This document shows positions 9,961 through 20,990 of a DNA stretch of 64,000 nucleotides, in pieces (position 1 is the stretch's first letter; each line of letters opens with the position of its first letter). The position numbers and the translations under genes were made by a program. The DNA lies in NCBI GenBank assembly GCA_023079485.1, contig CM041084.1, forward strand, positions 66,435,709 to 66,499,708, given 5' to 3'. Source of the DNA: Archilochus colubris (taxonomy: Eukaryota > Chordata > Aves > Apodiformes > Trochilidae). The notes beneath the pieces were generated by a model that was not told the DNA's origin, did no database searches, and was given only the letters and a program-made list of their open reading frames with translations.

Positions 9961-12900
9961 AGATCTGGGGGAGGCCTGGGTTCTCTGCGTTTTGTGGAGG
10001 CTGACGATGGCTTGCTAGGTTTTCCTAATTTATTTTGCATTCTCCTCACAATTTTCATTGTGGAGCTTTCCCGTACGAGGATTAACCACCACAGGCAGTG
10101 CAGTGCAGCATTGGCAACCTCCCTGGAAACCATGCATCCTGAATAATGATGAGCTTGAAAGCAGGATGGGTAATCCACCCTTCTGCTCCCTAAATCAGAA
10201 CTGGGTAACACCACCCCAGACAAAGACCTGTGCTTGGTGACACTCCCTGTTCTCTCAGCCTGCACCCCCTCACAAACCTGGCCCCCTCTCTGAAGGGCTT
10301 CACATCAAAACATAGAGGGAAGGCAAAAAATGTAAATTGTGAGGATGATCCTGCCCAGCACCAGGACCCTACTGGTAGGCCAGACTACCCATGTGCTCTG
10401 GAGGGTGCAAGCTTGCACTTACCATTTTAGGGACCAAAGCTCTTAGGTCCAGTGGTGTGGTGCTTTGCAGTGTAGGTGCAAGGGATAGGAGTGACTGGTG
10501 TGAAGAACCAAGGCCAACATGCGGGGAATACAAGACATCCTCCTGCTTTGCTTGGTTAATTTTCTGATTCTCACAGAGGGCAGGGAGAGCCCACTCCTGC
10601 CACAGGTAGCACTGCCAGTGGGTCCCAATGAAGAGAATAGGCTGTCTCCTCATTTGTTTCTCTCCATTAGGATAATGAGTCCAACTAGATATTTCTCTGT
10701 TTGTGTTTGCTGCTTGTCTGTGCTGACAAAACATGCGTAGTTTGTAGCTCCCTCACTTCAGCTGGCTGCTGTTCCATTTTAATGTGAGGTGCTTTCTCAG
10801 AGGTCATTTACTTAGTATGTTGCTGGGCCATTTACAAATATGAGCTGATGAATATTTTATTGTCGTTCACCAGGAATTCTGTTGAAGTGTAAAGCTTCAT
10901 GGCAGTGAGTCAGTACGCGATGTGCTCTACCTGGAACTGTTTCCTTGCTGCATCTCTCATCAGATGTACTAATTGCTGATGTTGAGGAGGTAAAGTTGGT
11001 GGAAGGGGGAGGAATGCAGATATGTGCTAACCTGATCATGCTCTTTATCTCACCTTGATTCTACTTAAATATCCCTGGAATTAGTGTTGCCCCAGGAAGG
11101 GGCTTCTTTTGATGAAATAGCAAGCGCAGCCATCTCTTTCTGTTCACTTTAAGAGCAGTACCCAGGTTGAGTCTCCTTCCCACAGTGCCACACCTCCAGG
11201 AAGTGCCAGGAAGAATGAGTACTTGCAGGCAGGGTAGGTGGGGGGACCAATTCATTTTGCTGCAAAACATCCTAGTGGAAGCAAGCCACAGTGTGCAAGG
11301 GACACATGCCAGTGTTAGTGCCTGCTTGAGCTAAGAGTGCTAAGAGCCTGAAGCTATGGCTCTGCAGAGGGAGAGGCAAGCCATTTGTCTTAGAGTCTAA
11401 TGATGATTTAGGCACCAGCATCATTAGGTATTATATTGCTGAGCCAAGTGAAAAAAAATGGAGGCTGGAACAGAATGCCAAGGTTGGTAGCAGGTGTCTG
11501 TAAAGGTAGTTTACCCAGCAGCTTCCATCTGGGAGGGAAGATTGTTGCTGTACCGTGGCAGCAGAAAGTCCCAACTGGATGGTGCAAATGTGCTTATGGC
11601 AGTGCCACCTGCCTCACCTGCTGACTGGGGAAAAGCCAGTGGGAAGGTGTTCTCCTGTGCCACTGTGTGTTTGTGCCACTGTAAAAAACAGTTTGTAGTC
11701 ACTTGTGGATTTGCTGTGCTGCTCTATTTTCATGGTGAATGAGGTGGGGGAGAACACTAAGGGCACACTGTGTTTTGCTGGAAAGAAAATAATCCAGCCA
11801 AAGAGGTCCTGTAACCATCCAAGCTTCCTCAGCCCTCTCCCTTGATGGTGCTGAAGTTAAGCTCAGGGAGGGTCTGCCAGTAAGCAAAAGTTATTACATC
11901 TGCATCAGATGAAGGAGAGGGAAAGAAGGCTATGTGTAGCTGGAAGATGTCTACTTCCCTGCATGCTCAGAAGCTTCTGTCTGCTGCCCAGACCCCAGGG
12001 ATTGGCTGCAGAATGTGCCTGCTCTTCATACACTACTGGCTGGTCATCTGGTGCTTCTGAGCTAGAGCAAAGGAAAGAAGCTGCAATATATCAAATTTGG
12101 TAGCTGTGGGAATGCAGGGGTTCACCAGACAGATGCAGAGGTGTCGGCGTTTTGAAACTAGGCTCCACAATGCTTTTGATGGAGGAAAATAAGATGGGAT
12201 CCTCTTGACTTTTCTGTCTCAGCTTGGTCTACTTTCTACAGTTCACCCAGCTCTCAGTATTGCAGTATGTCTGTCACAGTAGGCAATAGGCCATCTCATG
12301 CTGCACTGCAGGTAGGGTCCTGCAAACCTGGTTACAGAGCTTTGTGTGAAACTCTTGCCATGCACTGTGCAGAACAGAGAGGCTCTGGAAACTGGGAAGA
12401 AGTGGACTTAGCATCACAGTCTCCTGTCTGCTGGCTCTTTTGAGACTGAGCATGAGCTTCATGTTGGTGATGCTCTCTGGTCACTGCTGTTCAAAGGGCT
12501 ATGGTGCAAACTTATGGTACATGAACTGGCCCTTAGCACCAAACTGTCTGGAATGAGCTTTAATCTTAATGGTCTCTGGGGGTTTTATTTTGGGGATTTT
12601 ATTTTTTTCTATTTTATTTTAACTTTTAATTTATTATCTTAGTTTTGTTTTTTAAGATTCTGTGAAATCTCTATCACAGGGACAGCCCACTACTGTGCTG
12701 TTTAGGTCTGCCTGCATCTGTATGTGTGTGCATGTACACACACACAAACACATATATATATATGGTATGTTTTATATTATTGCATGTTTTGACATAGTTT
12801 TTGGAAGCACTCCCAGGAGAAGCCTTGTTATCCTAGGTATGATGTCTTAGTTGTCCTTTGGGTAATGAGATTTTCCCAAGAAAGCCCAAAGCCTGTGAAG

Positions 12901-14373
12901 ACACTGGGGAGATTTGCTGTAGAAGTAGGGTTAGCCTGTGATGGACTTTTTGTGACTGGAAACTTTAATCTCTGTCCTGCCACAAGCTTCACTGGCATGC
13001 CTGGGAAAATCAACATTTTTCACTCCTCTAAGCTCCTCTCTGGTCCATCTCTTCTAGTAAGTTTTAGAAGGTTTTTGTTTGGTTTTTTTTTTCTCTTGAC
13101 TTATGTCTTCATGGCTTTTCAAACTGGTATCCTATGGTACAGTTGCTCACTGAAAACCATGGAGGTGCAGGCTCATTCTTAAAACAAGCATATCATCTGG
13201 AAATTGGGCATTTGGGAACATTATGCCAAGAAATTCAGTAAAAGCAGGCAATGTGGAAACAAATTAGTCTCCTAGACTCCCCTGTAGTCTTTGGTTTCTT
13301 AGTAGATTTAAAAAAAATATATAATTGGATTTTTAATTTGACTAATTGTAATGACAGAATGAAACTGATTTTGTAGCCATTTCTTTCAAAACAGCTTAAT
13401 TAACCTGTAGATCTTTGAAATATAATTAATAACTTTTTGTAGAGTGAGAATTTTTTCCTGTGGGGGTGCAGGCATATGTGGGTGGTTACTGAGAATACAC
13501 GGTAGTCTAATCACTTCTCACTGTCTCTTTTCCACTCTCTTTCTGATGCACACAGATATTGTGGGCCAAAATTTGCCACCTCTGTCATCCCAGAAATAAG
13601 CAAGAGTAGTCATAGGGCAAAACATAGCTTACTACAAATAAAAGGGACAGAAACAGTACCTGAAGAAGGAACAAAATTGTTGTTTTTAATAACAGTTATT
13701 TTCCGAAGTGGAAAGCAAAAGAATTAACTTATATTATGGTTTGGAAATAAAAGAAGAATTATTGCCATTTTAGAGAAATGCGATGAAGGGAGGGCCGTCA
13801 ATGGAAATTGCTGTTGAAGTGGATTGTCTAAATTTTGATTCAGGGTAGGTTTTCTCAGCAGCATAGCTGACATTTCCCAGTTTTTCACACTATGATTTTA
13901 CAGTACTTCAGTCACTAGTTAAGTAAGTTCAGATATTGCACAAAAGAGTAAATATACCAGATTTTACTTTTTTCCTTAACAAGTAGATGCTGCATCTGTC
14001 CATGCCCTCCATTAGTCACTTTTCTCACCAGACATGGTGGAGCTGTATGCTCTAGCAGTCCATCTGCCAGCTGATGTCTTTGCTTGTCCATCTCTTACAG
14101 CAGACTTGCACTGTGAAAACCATTAAATGTGTTTCACAACTCAGTGTAAATTGGCCTGAGCCCTCCCATTATTCTCTGCAGTTTCCAGGGAAGTGGTTGG
14201 GCAGGCAGGAGTGCTGGTAAGAACTAAAGAAACATGGGGTGGGAGGATTTCCCTGTTTCTCTTCCTGTTACCTTGCAGAAATGCTTGGATACTTTCATCT
14301 CTGGAAGCCCTGCACTTGGTGGTACTAGAGACCAACTCCAGACTGAGCTGGGTAAGCAGTGTCTTAACCATCT
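9961..14373. other. Unannotated noncoding stretch
   Basis: No gene recognised. It holds a compound TG/CA/TA microsatellite (12723-12763) and a small ATG-initiated frame at 10519-10737 whose first residues resemble a signal peptide (see findings). Splice-like AG...GT segments exist, for example 14182-14216 and 14279-14351, but they cannot be joined in one open phase. Confidence 0.55.
12723..12763. repeat. Compound TG/CA/TA microsatellite
   Basis: Four TG units (12723-12730) are followed after 'catgta' by five CA units (12737-12746), then after 'aacac' by six AT units (12752-12763). The TG and CA blocks are complementary and could fold into a short hairpin. Confidence 0.9.
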
Positions 14374-14760
14374 GGTCAAGGGAGGTGGTTATTTTCCTTT
14401 ATGTGGCACTTGTTAGGCCATGTCTGGTGTTGTGTGCCCAGTTCTGAGTCTCTAGCTCAGGATGGATATTAGGAAGTTGGAGTAAGTGTACTCCAACTGG
14501 AGTAGGGGGCTGGAGCGTATGACATACAAAGAGAAGTAAAGAAAGGACAAGAGGCAACAGACACAAGTCACAGCATGAGAAACTACAGCTAGATATAAGG
14601 AATAAGAACTCCAAGGGCAAGGTAGCCAAACACTGGAAGAAGCTTCCCAGATACTCTTTCCTATCTCATCTTTGCAGGTAGTCAGCTTTGGAGGTTGGAC
14701 TAGATGACCTCCAGAGACCCTTTTGTACTTAAATTCTTCTGTGGTTCCATGATTTTGTGG
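14374..14760 (+). mobile_element. CR1 LINE 3' fragment, old
   Basis: This is a sense-strand CR1 relic. Its 5' part (about 14374-14460) encodes a decayed 'REVVIFLYVALVRPCL' matching the ORF2 '[17 protein letters not shown]' block. A deletion follows. The sequence then resumes at 'ctggagcgtatgacatacaa', 'aaaggacaagaggcaacaga' and 'ccaaacactggaagaagctt'. The 3' end 'ttggactagatgacctccag' and a degraded 'ttccatgattttgtgg' terminus are still visible. Internal deletions and many substitutions make it non-functional. Confidence 0.88.
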
Positions 14761-15359
14761 AAGAGTTTGAGCAAATGGCTTAAACAATCTGTATGGCCTC
14801 TGTGATGCACCAGAAAGACTTCCAAGCAAACATTTTTGTGCTTCCTTTCAGAAACAAAATTCTCTTGGGACTCTCTATGCCATGAGCAGCTTTGCCACAG
14901 CTTTGCAAGCTGTTACTTTCTCCCCCATGCACACTGAACTTTGTCTTTGCCCATATTTTCCTGTAGGTGAAAATGGCTGTTACCTCATCTCCAGCTGAAA
15001 ACATCTGCTTCAATGAAGAGCCTGAAGCAGTAGGAAATACACATGTAAATTAGGCCTACTTTAGCCCAGTGTTTTCCAGGCTTTTCCCTGTCCTCCTCCA
15101 CAGATTTTCATGGAAAACTACTTGGTCTGGCAGGTCTTACTAAGGGACTTGTAGGGAAGGGTTCTTCTCTCTTTACACCAACAAATGTCATTGAGGAACC
15201 CTTTTCTTTTTTTTCCTGAAAGTTTCAGGCCACCAGGCTTATACTGGTGGCAGATAACCAGTCAGCATTTAAAATTGAACTGGGAACTAGGCTTGAATCT
15301 CAAGAGATTGTATTGAGGGTCTGTGCTTTGGATTGGCCAGGTGCTGTTTAGTCCATACC
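14761..15359. other. Spacer between two CR1 copies
   Basis: This spacer is mostly featureless. A strong-looking splice acceptor ('catattttcctgtag', ending 14966) is followed by 28 open codons (VKMAVTSSPAENICFNEEPE then eight more) to a TAG at about 15051. It could be a terminal coding exon, but no partner exon or polyadenylation signal close by supports it. Confidence 0.4.
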
Positions 15360-15748
15360 AGCATCAGTCCTGTGAGGAAAGACTGAGAGACCTGGGACTG
15401 TTTAGCCTGGAGAAGAGAAGGCTGAGAGGGGTTCTAATCCATCATTTATAAAGACTTAAATAAGTATCAAGAGGATGAGGTCAGACTCTTGTGCCCAGCA
15501 GCAAGACAAGTGGCAAAAGGCACAAACTGGAACACAAAAAGTTCTGTCTGAACATGAGGAAATATTTCTTTACTTTCAGGGTGATAGAACACTGGCACAG
15601 GCTGTCCAAAGAGATTGTGGAGTCTCCTTCTCTGCAGATATTCAAAACCCACCTGGATGTGATTCTTTGCAATCTGCTCTAGGTTAAAAGGGGGGCTGAA
15701 CTAGATGACCTTCAGAGGCCCCCTCCAACCCCTGCCATCTTGTGATGG
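15360..15748 (+). mobile_element. CR1 LINE 3' fragment
   Basis: This is a sense-strand CR1 3' fragment. It begins within the 'cctgtgaggaaagactgaga' stretch (ORF2 'SYEERLR') and continues through 'gtttagcctggagaagagaa', 'cactggcacaggctgtccaa' and 'ctgcagatattcaaaaccca'. It ends with 'gaactagatgaccttcagag' and a decayed 'ccatcttgtgatgg' tail. It shares the variants 'ggcacaggctgtccaaagag' and 'tctgcagatattcaaaac' with the copy at 39852-40641, so the two belong to the same subfamily. The frame is broken. Confidence 0.93.
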
Positions 15749-18700
15749 CACCCAAATAGGACATGGGGAAAATATGATTTTTTTTTTTTTAATTCTGCAA
15801 AAAGCTTCATTCCCTGAGAGAAAAAAAAAATACAGAATACTGTTTATCCTCAAGTCTACTGTATTTTCTGGGATCGTAGGGTAATTCAAGTTGGAGTTGG
15901 TCTTGGGATATCTGTAGTCCCACCTTTTGCTCTAAGTCCCCCTTTTTGCTCAAAGTTAGGTGGGCAGTGAGATTCAGGCCATGTGATTCAGGACTTTACT
16001 CAGTTGTGTCCTTATACCTCCAAGGACAAAAACTGCACAACCTCTTTGGGCTACAGCTCTTCCAGAGGGGTCAGTTGTTCCAAATTTTCTGGAAAAAAAT
16101 GTCTGTAAGCTGAAGCCCTAGTTCAAAGGAGTATGTTGCATTGTCAGCAGAGAACTGTGAGCAACCAGACTAGGGTTGGAATAAGTCATTAAAATGTCCT
16201 CTAGCTTTCCCTTTGTAAAGTGGATCCAGTAGCACTGAAGGTGCCAGAAGGACTGTATATCCTAGTTTGAGTTGCAGCTGAGCTTCAATGCAATTGTGAG
16301 TGCTGGCAGTCTCCTTGCCTTCAGCCCTGGAACTCATCCAGTTCAGGACAAAGTCACACTGGCCTTAAAATCCAAAGCAGGACTCTGGAGGCAACATGAG
16401 CTGTGGGTTTTTTTGTTTGTTTGTTTTTTTCTGTTAATTTGGAGTGAATGAAAGAAGCAATTGTTGAAGGGCCCTCTCTTGTTAGCAGTAGGTTAAATAA
16501 GAAAGTTCAGGATTTTTCTTTGAGATCTCACGAAAACATATGTTAATTTGGAAACTTCTTTGCAGAAGCTTCTTTGAGCTGGGGACATTCTAGTCTATGC
16601 CAGCTTAGCAGAAAGATGTCTTGAGTTACTGAGTTTGACCCAGGAATTCCTGGTTGAAAGATTATGGGCTGTGTTCTGTGGGAAGTCAGGGAACTGCCAG
16701 GTTTCTGATCAGCAAAGTTCCTGAGCACTGCATAAGCACTTGCAGAGCCCCCCATAGTCTCAATACCAGGGCCGTTTTCATGAGTTTTTGTCAGTGAATG
16801 GATCTATGATGGCAGTGCAGAAGAACAGCATGGATAACTGCGTGTCTGAGCTAACACCAGGTACAGAAACTTTTTTGTGGCACCTGCTCCAAATACTGAC
16901 AAAGACTAGCTAGGTTTGTGGGGGGTTTTGTTTGCTTTTTTTTTTTTTAATGGAAAAGTTTCTTGCTTTTTTGTGTCTGTTCCCTTTTCTATGAACTTGA
17001 ACTTGATGAAGCACCTTTTCCGGGTCAGCTTCAACAAGACAGATGAATTTCTGGCATTTATCTTGATACCCAATGCCAGGAAAAAAAAAGCATAAATCAA
17101 TATTTAATAATTCCTTCTTGATACAGCCCTTCTGTGTCCCTGCTCAGAATATTCAAGGTCACCAAGTGCTGTTCAAAGGCACAGGAAACAGTAGAAGCTG
17201 TGCTCTGAGTGCTCTGTGTTGTTAAGCTTGTAGGTTGCTTACAGGGACTCCACGTGACAGTATATAATAGCAATCTTAATCTGACATACTCAAATGCCTT
17301 CCTTCTTAACAGAGAAAGTACAAGAAACAGCTTGTTAGAACTGATGAACATGTTTCCTTTTGATAATGATGCCCTCCATCAGCCTATTAATAGTAGGAGC
17401 AATGTTTAATTAACAGCTTTCCTACAGCCCCTATCCCCATGTGGTCTGGCTCTGAGCTAGGTCATCGTGGTTTCCTCTCATTTGTCCATTGCCATAGAGG
17501 TCTCTCTTTTTCTTTTTCTGTAAATGGATGACAAGGTAATGGTTGTATTTTGGAATCAGTTAAGGAGATGAACATGTAAGACAGTCCTCAGCTTGCTGAG
17601 GTTTTTTCACTCAAAGCGAGTAAGGGAGTAAAAGTCATCAGAAGTGTGCAAGTGACACAGGTGTTGGGGTATCTAGAAGCTCAAATTTAAGGATGTTGGG
17701 GTACCTAAAAGCTCAAATTTCACTGACAGTTAAGGAGAAACAGAATCTCAGATTTTTTCAGGGTTCTGTGCTCAAGTGTAGACATTTCCCCCACCACTTT
17801 AACCAACAGGACAGTGCAGACAAGTTTAGATGTGTTTTCCACAAGGCACAACGTGCTTTTCAGCAGTCGTTTTATTTTGTAGTGTCAGCTAGCTACTCTG
17901 TTTATTTTTCAGGATTTTTTCCCCCTTCAAACTGTGCTGTTATATATCCTTTATGGTTCTGCATGTTGTTTCATGTAGGGACTAAATCCTTATGGGAGGA
18001 ACCCATCTGGCATCACTGATCCTCAGATAGTTTCCTATAGGACTCCTGCAACCTAGTGCATGTATGGTCATATTTGACCTCTTGTTTTGATCACCTCTTT
18101 CACTTTTTACTTTGTACATTGTGCTCCAAGTTTCAGGGGTATTTGCTAATTGTAGCCTTACTTTCAACTTATTTTTGTATTGCTTTTTTTGTTACCTTTT
18201 GCAGATAATCAGCTAGTAGCATTCCACTAAATTATGAGCAGTTGAAACCTCTCATTCTACTGAGTAACCATAGGTCCTTATGGCTTCACATGCAGAGAGC
18301 TGTGTTTTAGAACAACCACTTTCTGTGATGAACAACTATTTTCATGTTGACACTGCAAGTAAGAGTTGAAAAAGTTAGGAAAACTCATCTCTGCCTATAA
18401 ATACACAACATGAATCTTTCTTAGCCTCTTCTGAGGTCTTGTAACTTAAACTATGTGGTAAAATCCGACCACTGAGGATTTATGAAGCTTGGGTAATGGT
18501 AATTTACTGACTTTAGAGTTCTTGCTCATTTACAAAGACAGTCAGCTGAAGGACAAGCATTCATACTTTATTACCCTTCCCTGAACCATGACATTTTTAT
18601 TTCTTAAGGATTGTTTTTCTTTTTAATTTAAAGGAAAAATACAATTTCCTCTAATATGACATGTAACAGAAGACTGGCCTGAGATGCCTTGAATTGCTTT

Positions 18701-20759
18701 TCTAGTAATTACAGCATTCACTGTCCAATCTTACTTTCTAAACAGGCTGCTCAAGAAGAATAAAAGTAATTGCTGAAATGTCATAATGACATTTTTTTCC
18801 ATGGTAAAATAGGTATTTTTTACTGTTTTGACCACTCACATAAATCATTGTAATTTCAGTGGAAGCTGTGCTATTACAAATACCTGAACAAAATAATAGA
18901 AAGTATTATGCGAATAGCACAACTAATTATAACTGAACACCTATGGGGTTTTGTACTGCAAAACTGTATAAGTTTTGCTTGTACAAAGCTCTGGCAAGAG
19001 CAAACACCATTGATACTATTCTGCTACTGAATGTGTATGGCTTTGCTGGCTTTCTCAGGCTTTCTGGAATATATAGTGGCTGAGTTTTGCCTGCTTTCCC
19101 TTAATGGAAAGCACTAATTTTGGTCTTTCTTCTCTCTCCAGCTGCCAGATCCCTGAAACTTATAAAAATATAATTATCTGTGAGACTGCAGCCTGTCTTT
19201 CAAATTTGGTTAAAATTAGCTAGGGGGAAAATCCACTAAAGGGAGCTGACAGACAGGAATCAGGCCAAAAATACATCAACTACCATGTCAGTTGTGTGTG
19301 TCATGGGTAGCTGATAATTTAATACTGGGTTTTTCCCAGACCCAGCCTGTGGGAATGGCTGCTCCAGTGTACAGGTACCATAATTCTGTGCCTATTTCAC
19401 TCAAGAGCTACTGAGAAATACATGGGTCCATCCTCTCCAAGCACCACTCCAGTGCCGAGTGTCTTTGTGTGCTCTTGGACAGGACTCAGTGGCCCAAGGC
19501 TTTCCATTCCTTGTGGGTTCTGAGGCACACCACACAGCTCTGCACCAGGAAGGTGGCTATCCTGTGGGCTTGCTTGTGGCTAAGGGCTTTAGGCAGAAGC
19601 AGCAGCCAGGCTGTAACAGCATGAGGCTCCTCTCTGGAGGAGAAATCCCTCCACCCTCATTGAGCACCAACTCTCCGTGAACAAGGTGATGTTGCTCTGC
19701 TATGGACAGAAATAACCTTTCCCCGTCAGGGCAAACACAGTAAGTCTACCTGTTCCAGCTGCATTTTTGACTGTGCTCAGTCCAGCTCTCATGTTTTGAG
19801 CCTGTGTAGAGTAATGTGCATTCGAGTGCTCGGTGAGCGCTGTATCCAAGGTACAACACCCACTTGTGTTTGGCACTGCCACCCTAATAGTGGAGTGTCT
19901 TCCACAGGCTCTGCAGAAGAGCTGGTTTCCACTGCGTGGGGTGGTTACCAATTTTAGGCCTTCACTTCTGCAGAAGACCCATATGCCTGGATTTAACTTT
20001 TTGCCTGGGAACACTTCTGTTGAAATTTGTAGGCATATTCATCTATGCACGCTGCATAGATGCATAGGTTGTCCTGGCTGGGGTCTTTCTGCAAGTTATA
20101 TTTAACACCCTATGTCTGCAACAGTACCACAGCTGCTGTTCTAATGGTATAAAGGACATAGTAGTGTGATATCTGCCTTTTCAAGGTACCCTGTGGTGCT
20201 GAAAAAAAAAACCAAGCCACTGTTTCTCCACTGCACAGTGCAATTTAGTGAAGAGACTTCAGAAAGAGCTCTAAACCAGTTAGCTGTAAGTACTGTAAGC
20301 AATATAGCTGCATTAGCACAGAGCTCAGCTGGGTAAATTAGCATTGTGCAGCACAGACATATCCTAAATTTCTGGTATGGTTTCCTCAGTGACACTTTTT
20401 CAAACCGTAGCTTGAAAATAAAATATGAGGGTTTTTTCACCCCTCCAACACACTGTGCTTGGAAAGCTTGCATACATTTTTTAAATTTATTATTTCACTA
20501 TCATCTTTTAAAATAAATTCTAACTTGACTGCCTCGTTTTATTTCATTTTAGTCTTTTTTTCCCTCTATTGGTGGCATCCTCTCATTCATCTCGAGCCAG
20601 GGATCCCCCTGTAACCAAAGCTGTTTTAGCTTGGGCACAGAAGATACTGCCTCTGCATTATAAAACATATTGTTTCAGTTCCCTCATGACCTCTTGATGG
20701 AAGGCTAGACATGATCAGAAAAGCAACAGAGATCTAATATCATTATGTCCCTATATACA
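15749..20759. other. Unannotated noncoding stretch
   Basis: No gene recognised. T runs lie at 15778-15790 and 16936-16948, and a 27-bp tandem duplication at 17662-17720. A CACGTGAC E-box sits two bases upstream of a TATATAAT (17251-17268), with nothing transcribed recognisable downstream. Confidence 0.6.
17662..17720. repeat. 27-bp direct duplication with 32-bp period
   Basis: The sequence 'tgttggggtatctagaagct' plus 'caaattt' (17662-17688) recurs at 17694-17720 with two substitutions ('acctaa' for 'atctag'). The two copies are separated by 5 bases. Confidence 0.9.
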
Positions 20760-20990
20760 TCTATGCAGTTCTGATCACACCATAGCAAATAAGATGCAGT
20801 AGGACTGGAAAATGCTCAGAAAAGGACAAGAAGGGTGCTAGATGCTGTAGCTTTTATAGAGGGAGTGTAAGTCCCATTCTTCAGTCTAGAAAAAAATAGT
20901 GCCTGTGGGAAGAAAGTTGAGGGTGCCACAGAGGTATGCCACAACAGATAAGGATAAATTATTCTCCTCAAAGTGATTATAAGAGATTAT
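20760..20990 (+). mobile_element. Ancient CR1-like LINE relic
   Basis: This is a heavily mutated stretch whose order of motifs follows the ORF2 3' region of old amniote CR1 elements. 'gttctgatcacaccatagca' stands for the usual 'gttctggtc' block. 'gtaggactggaaaatgctca' followed by 'gaaaaggacaag' stands for the 'tagaactggaaaaggt.cagagaagggcaac' block. 'cttcagtctagaaaaaaata' stands for the 'ttagcctggagaaaag' block. Each block is only partly preserved, so the assignment rests on their order and spacing. It appears much older than the other CR1 copies in the window. Confidence 0.5.

Noticed and set aside
14182..14351. Two splice-flanked segments just upstream of a CR1 copy
   Set aside because: Joining them in any phase produces a stop, so they do not form a coding pair.
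17251..17268. CACGTGAC E-box immediately followed by TATATAAT, resembling a core promoter
   Set aside because: The two motifs are only two bases apart and no gene start or exon is visible downstream. Short motifs like these occur by chance.
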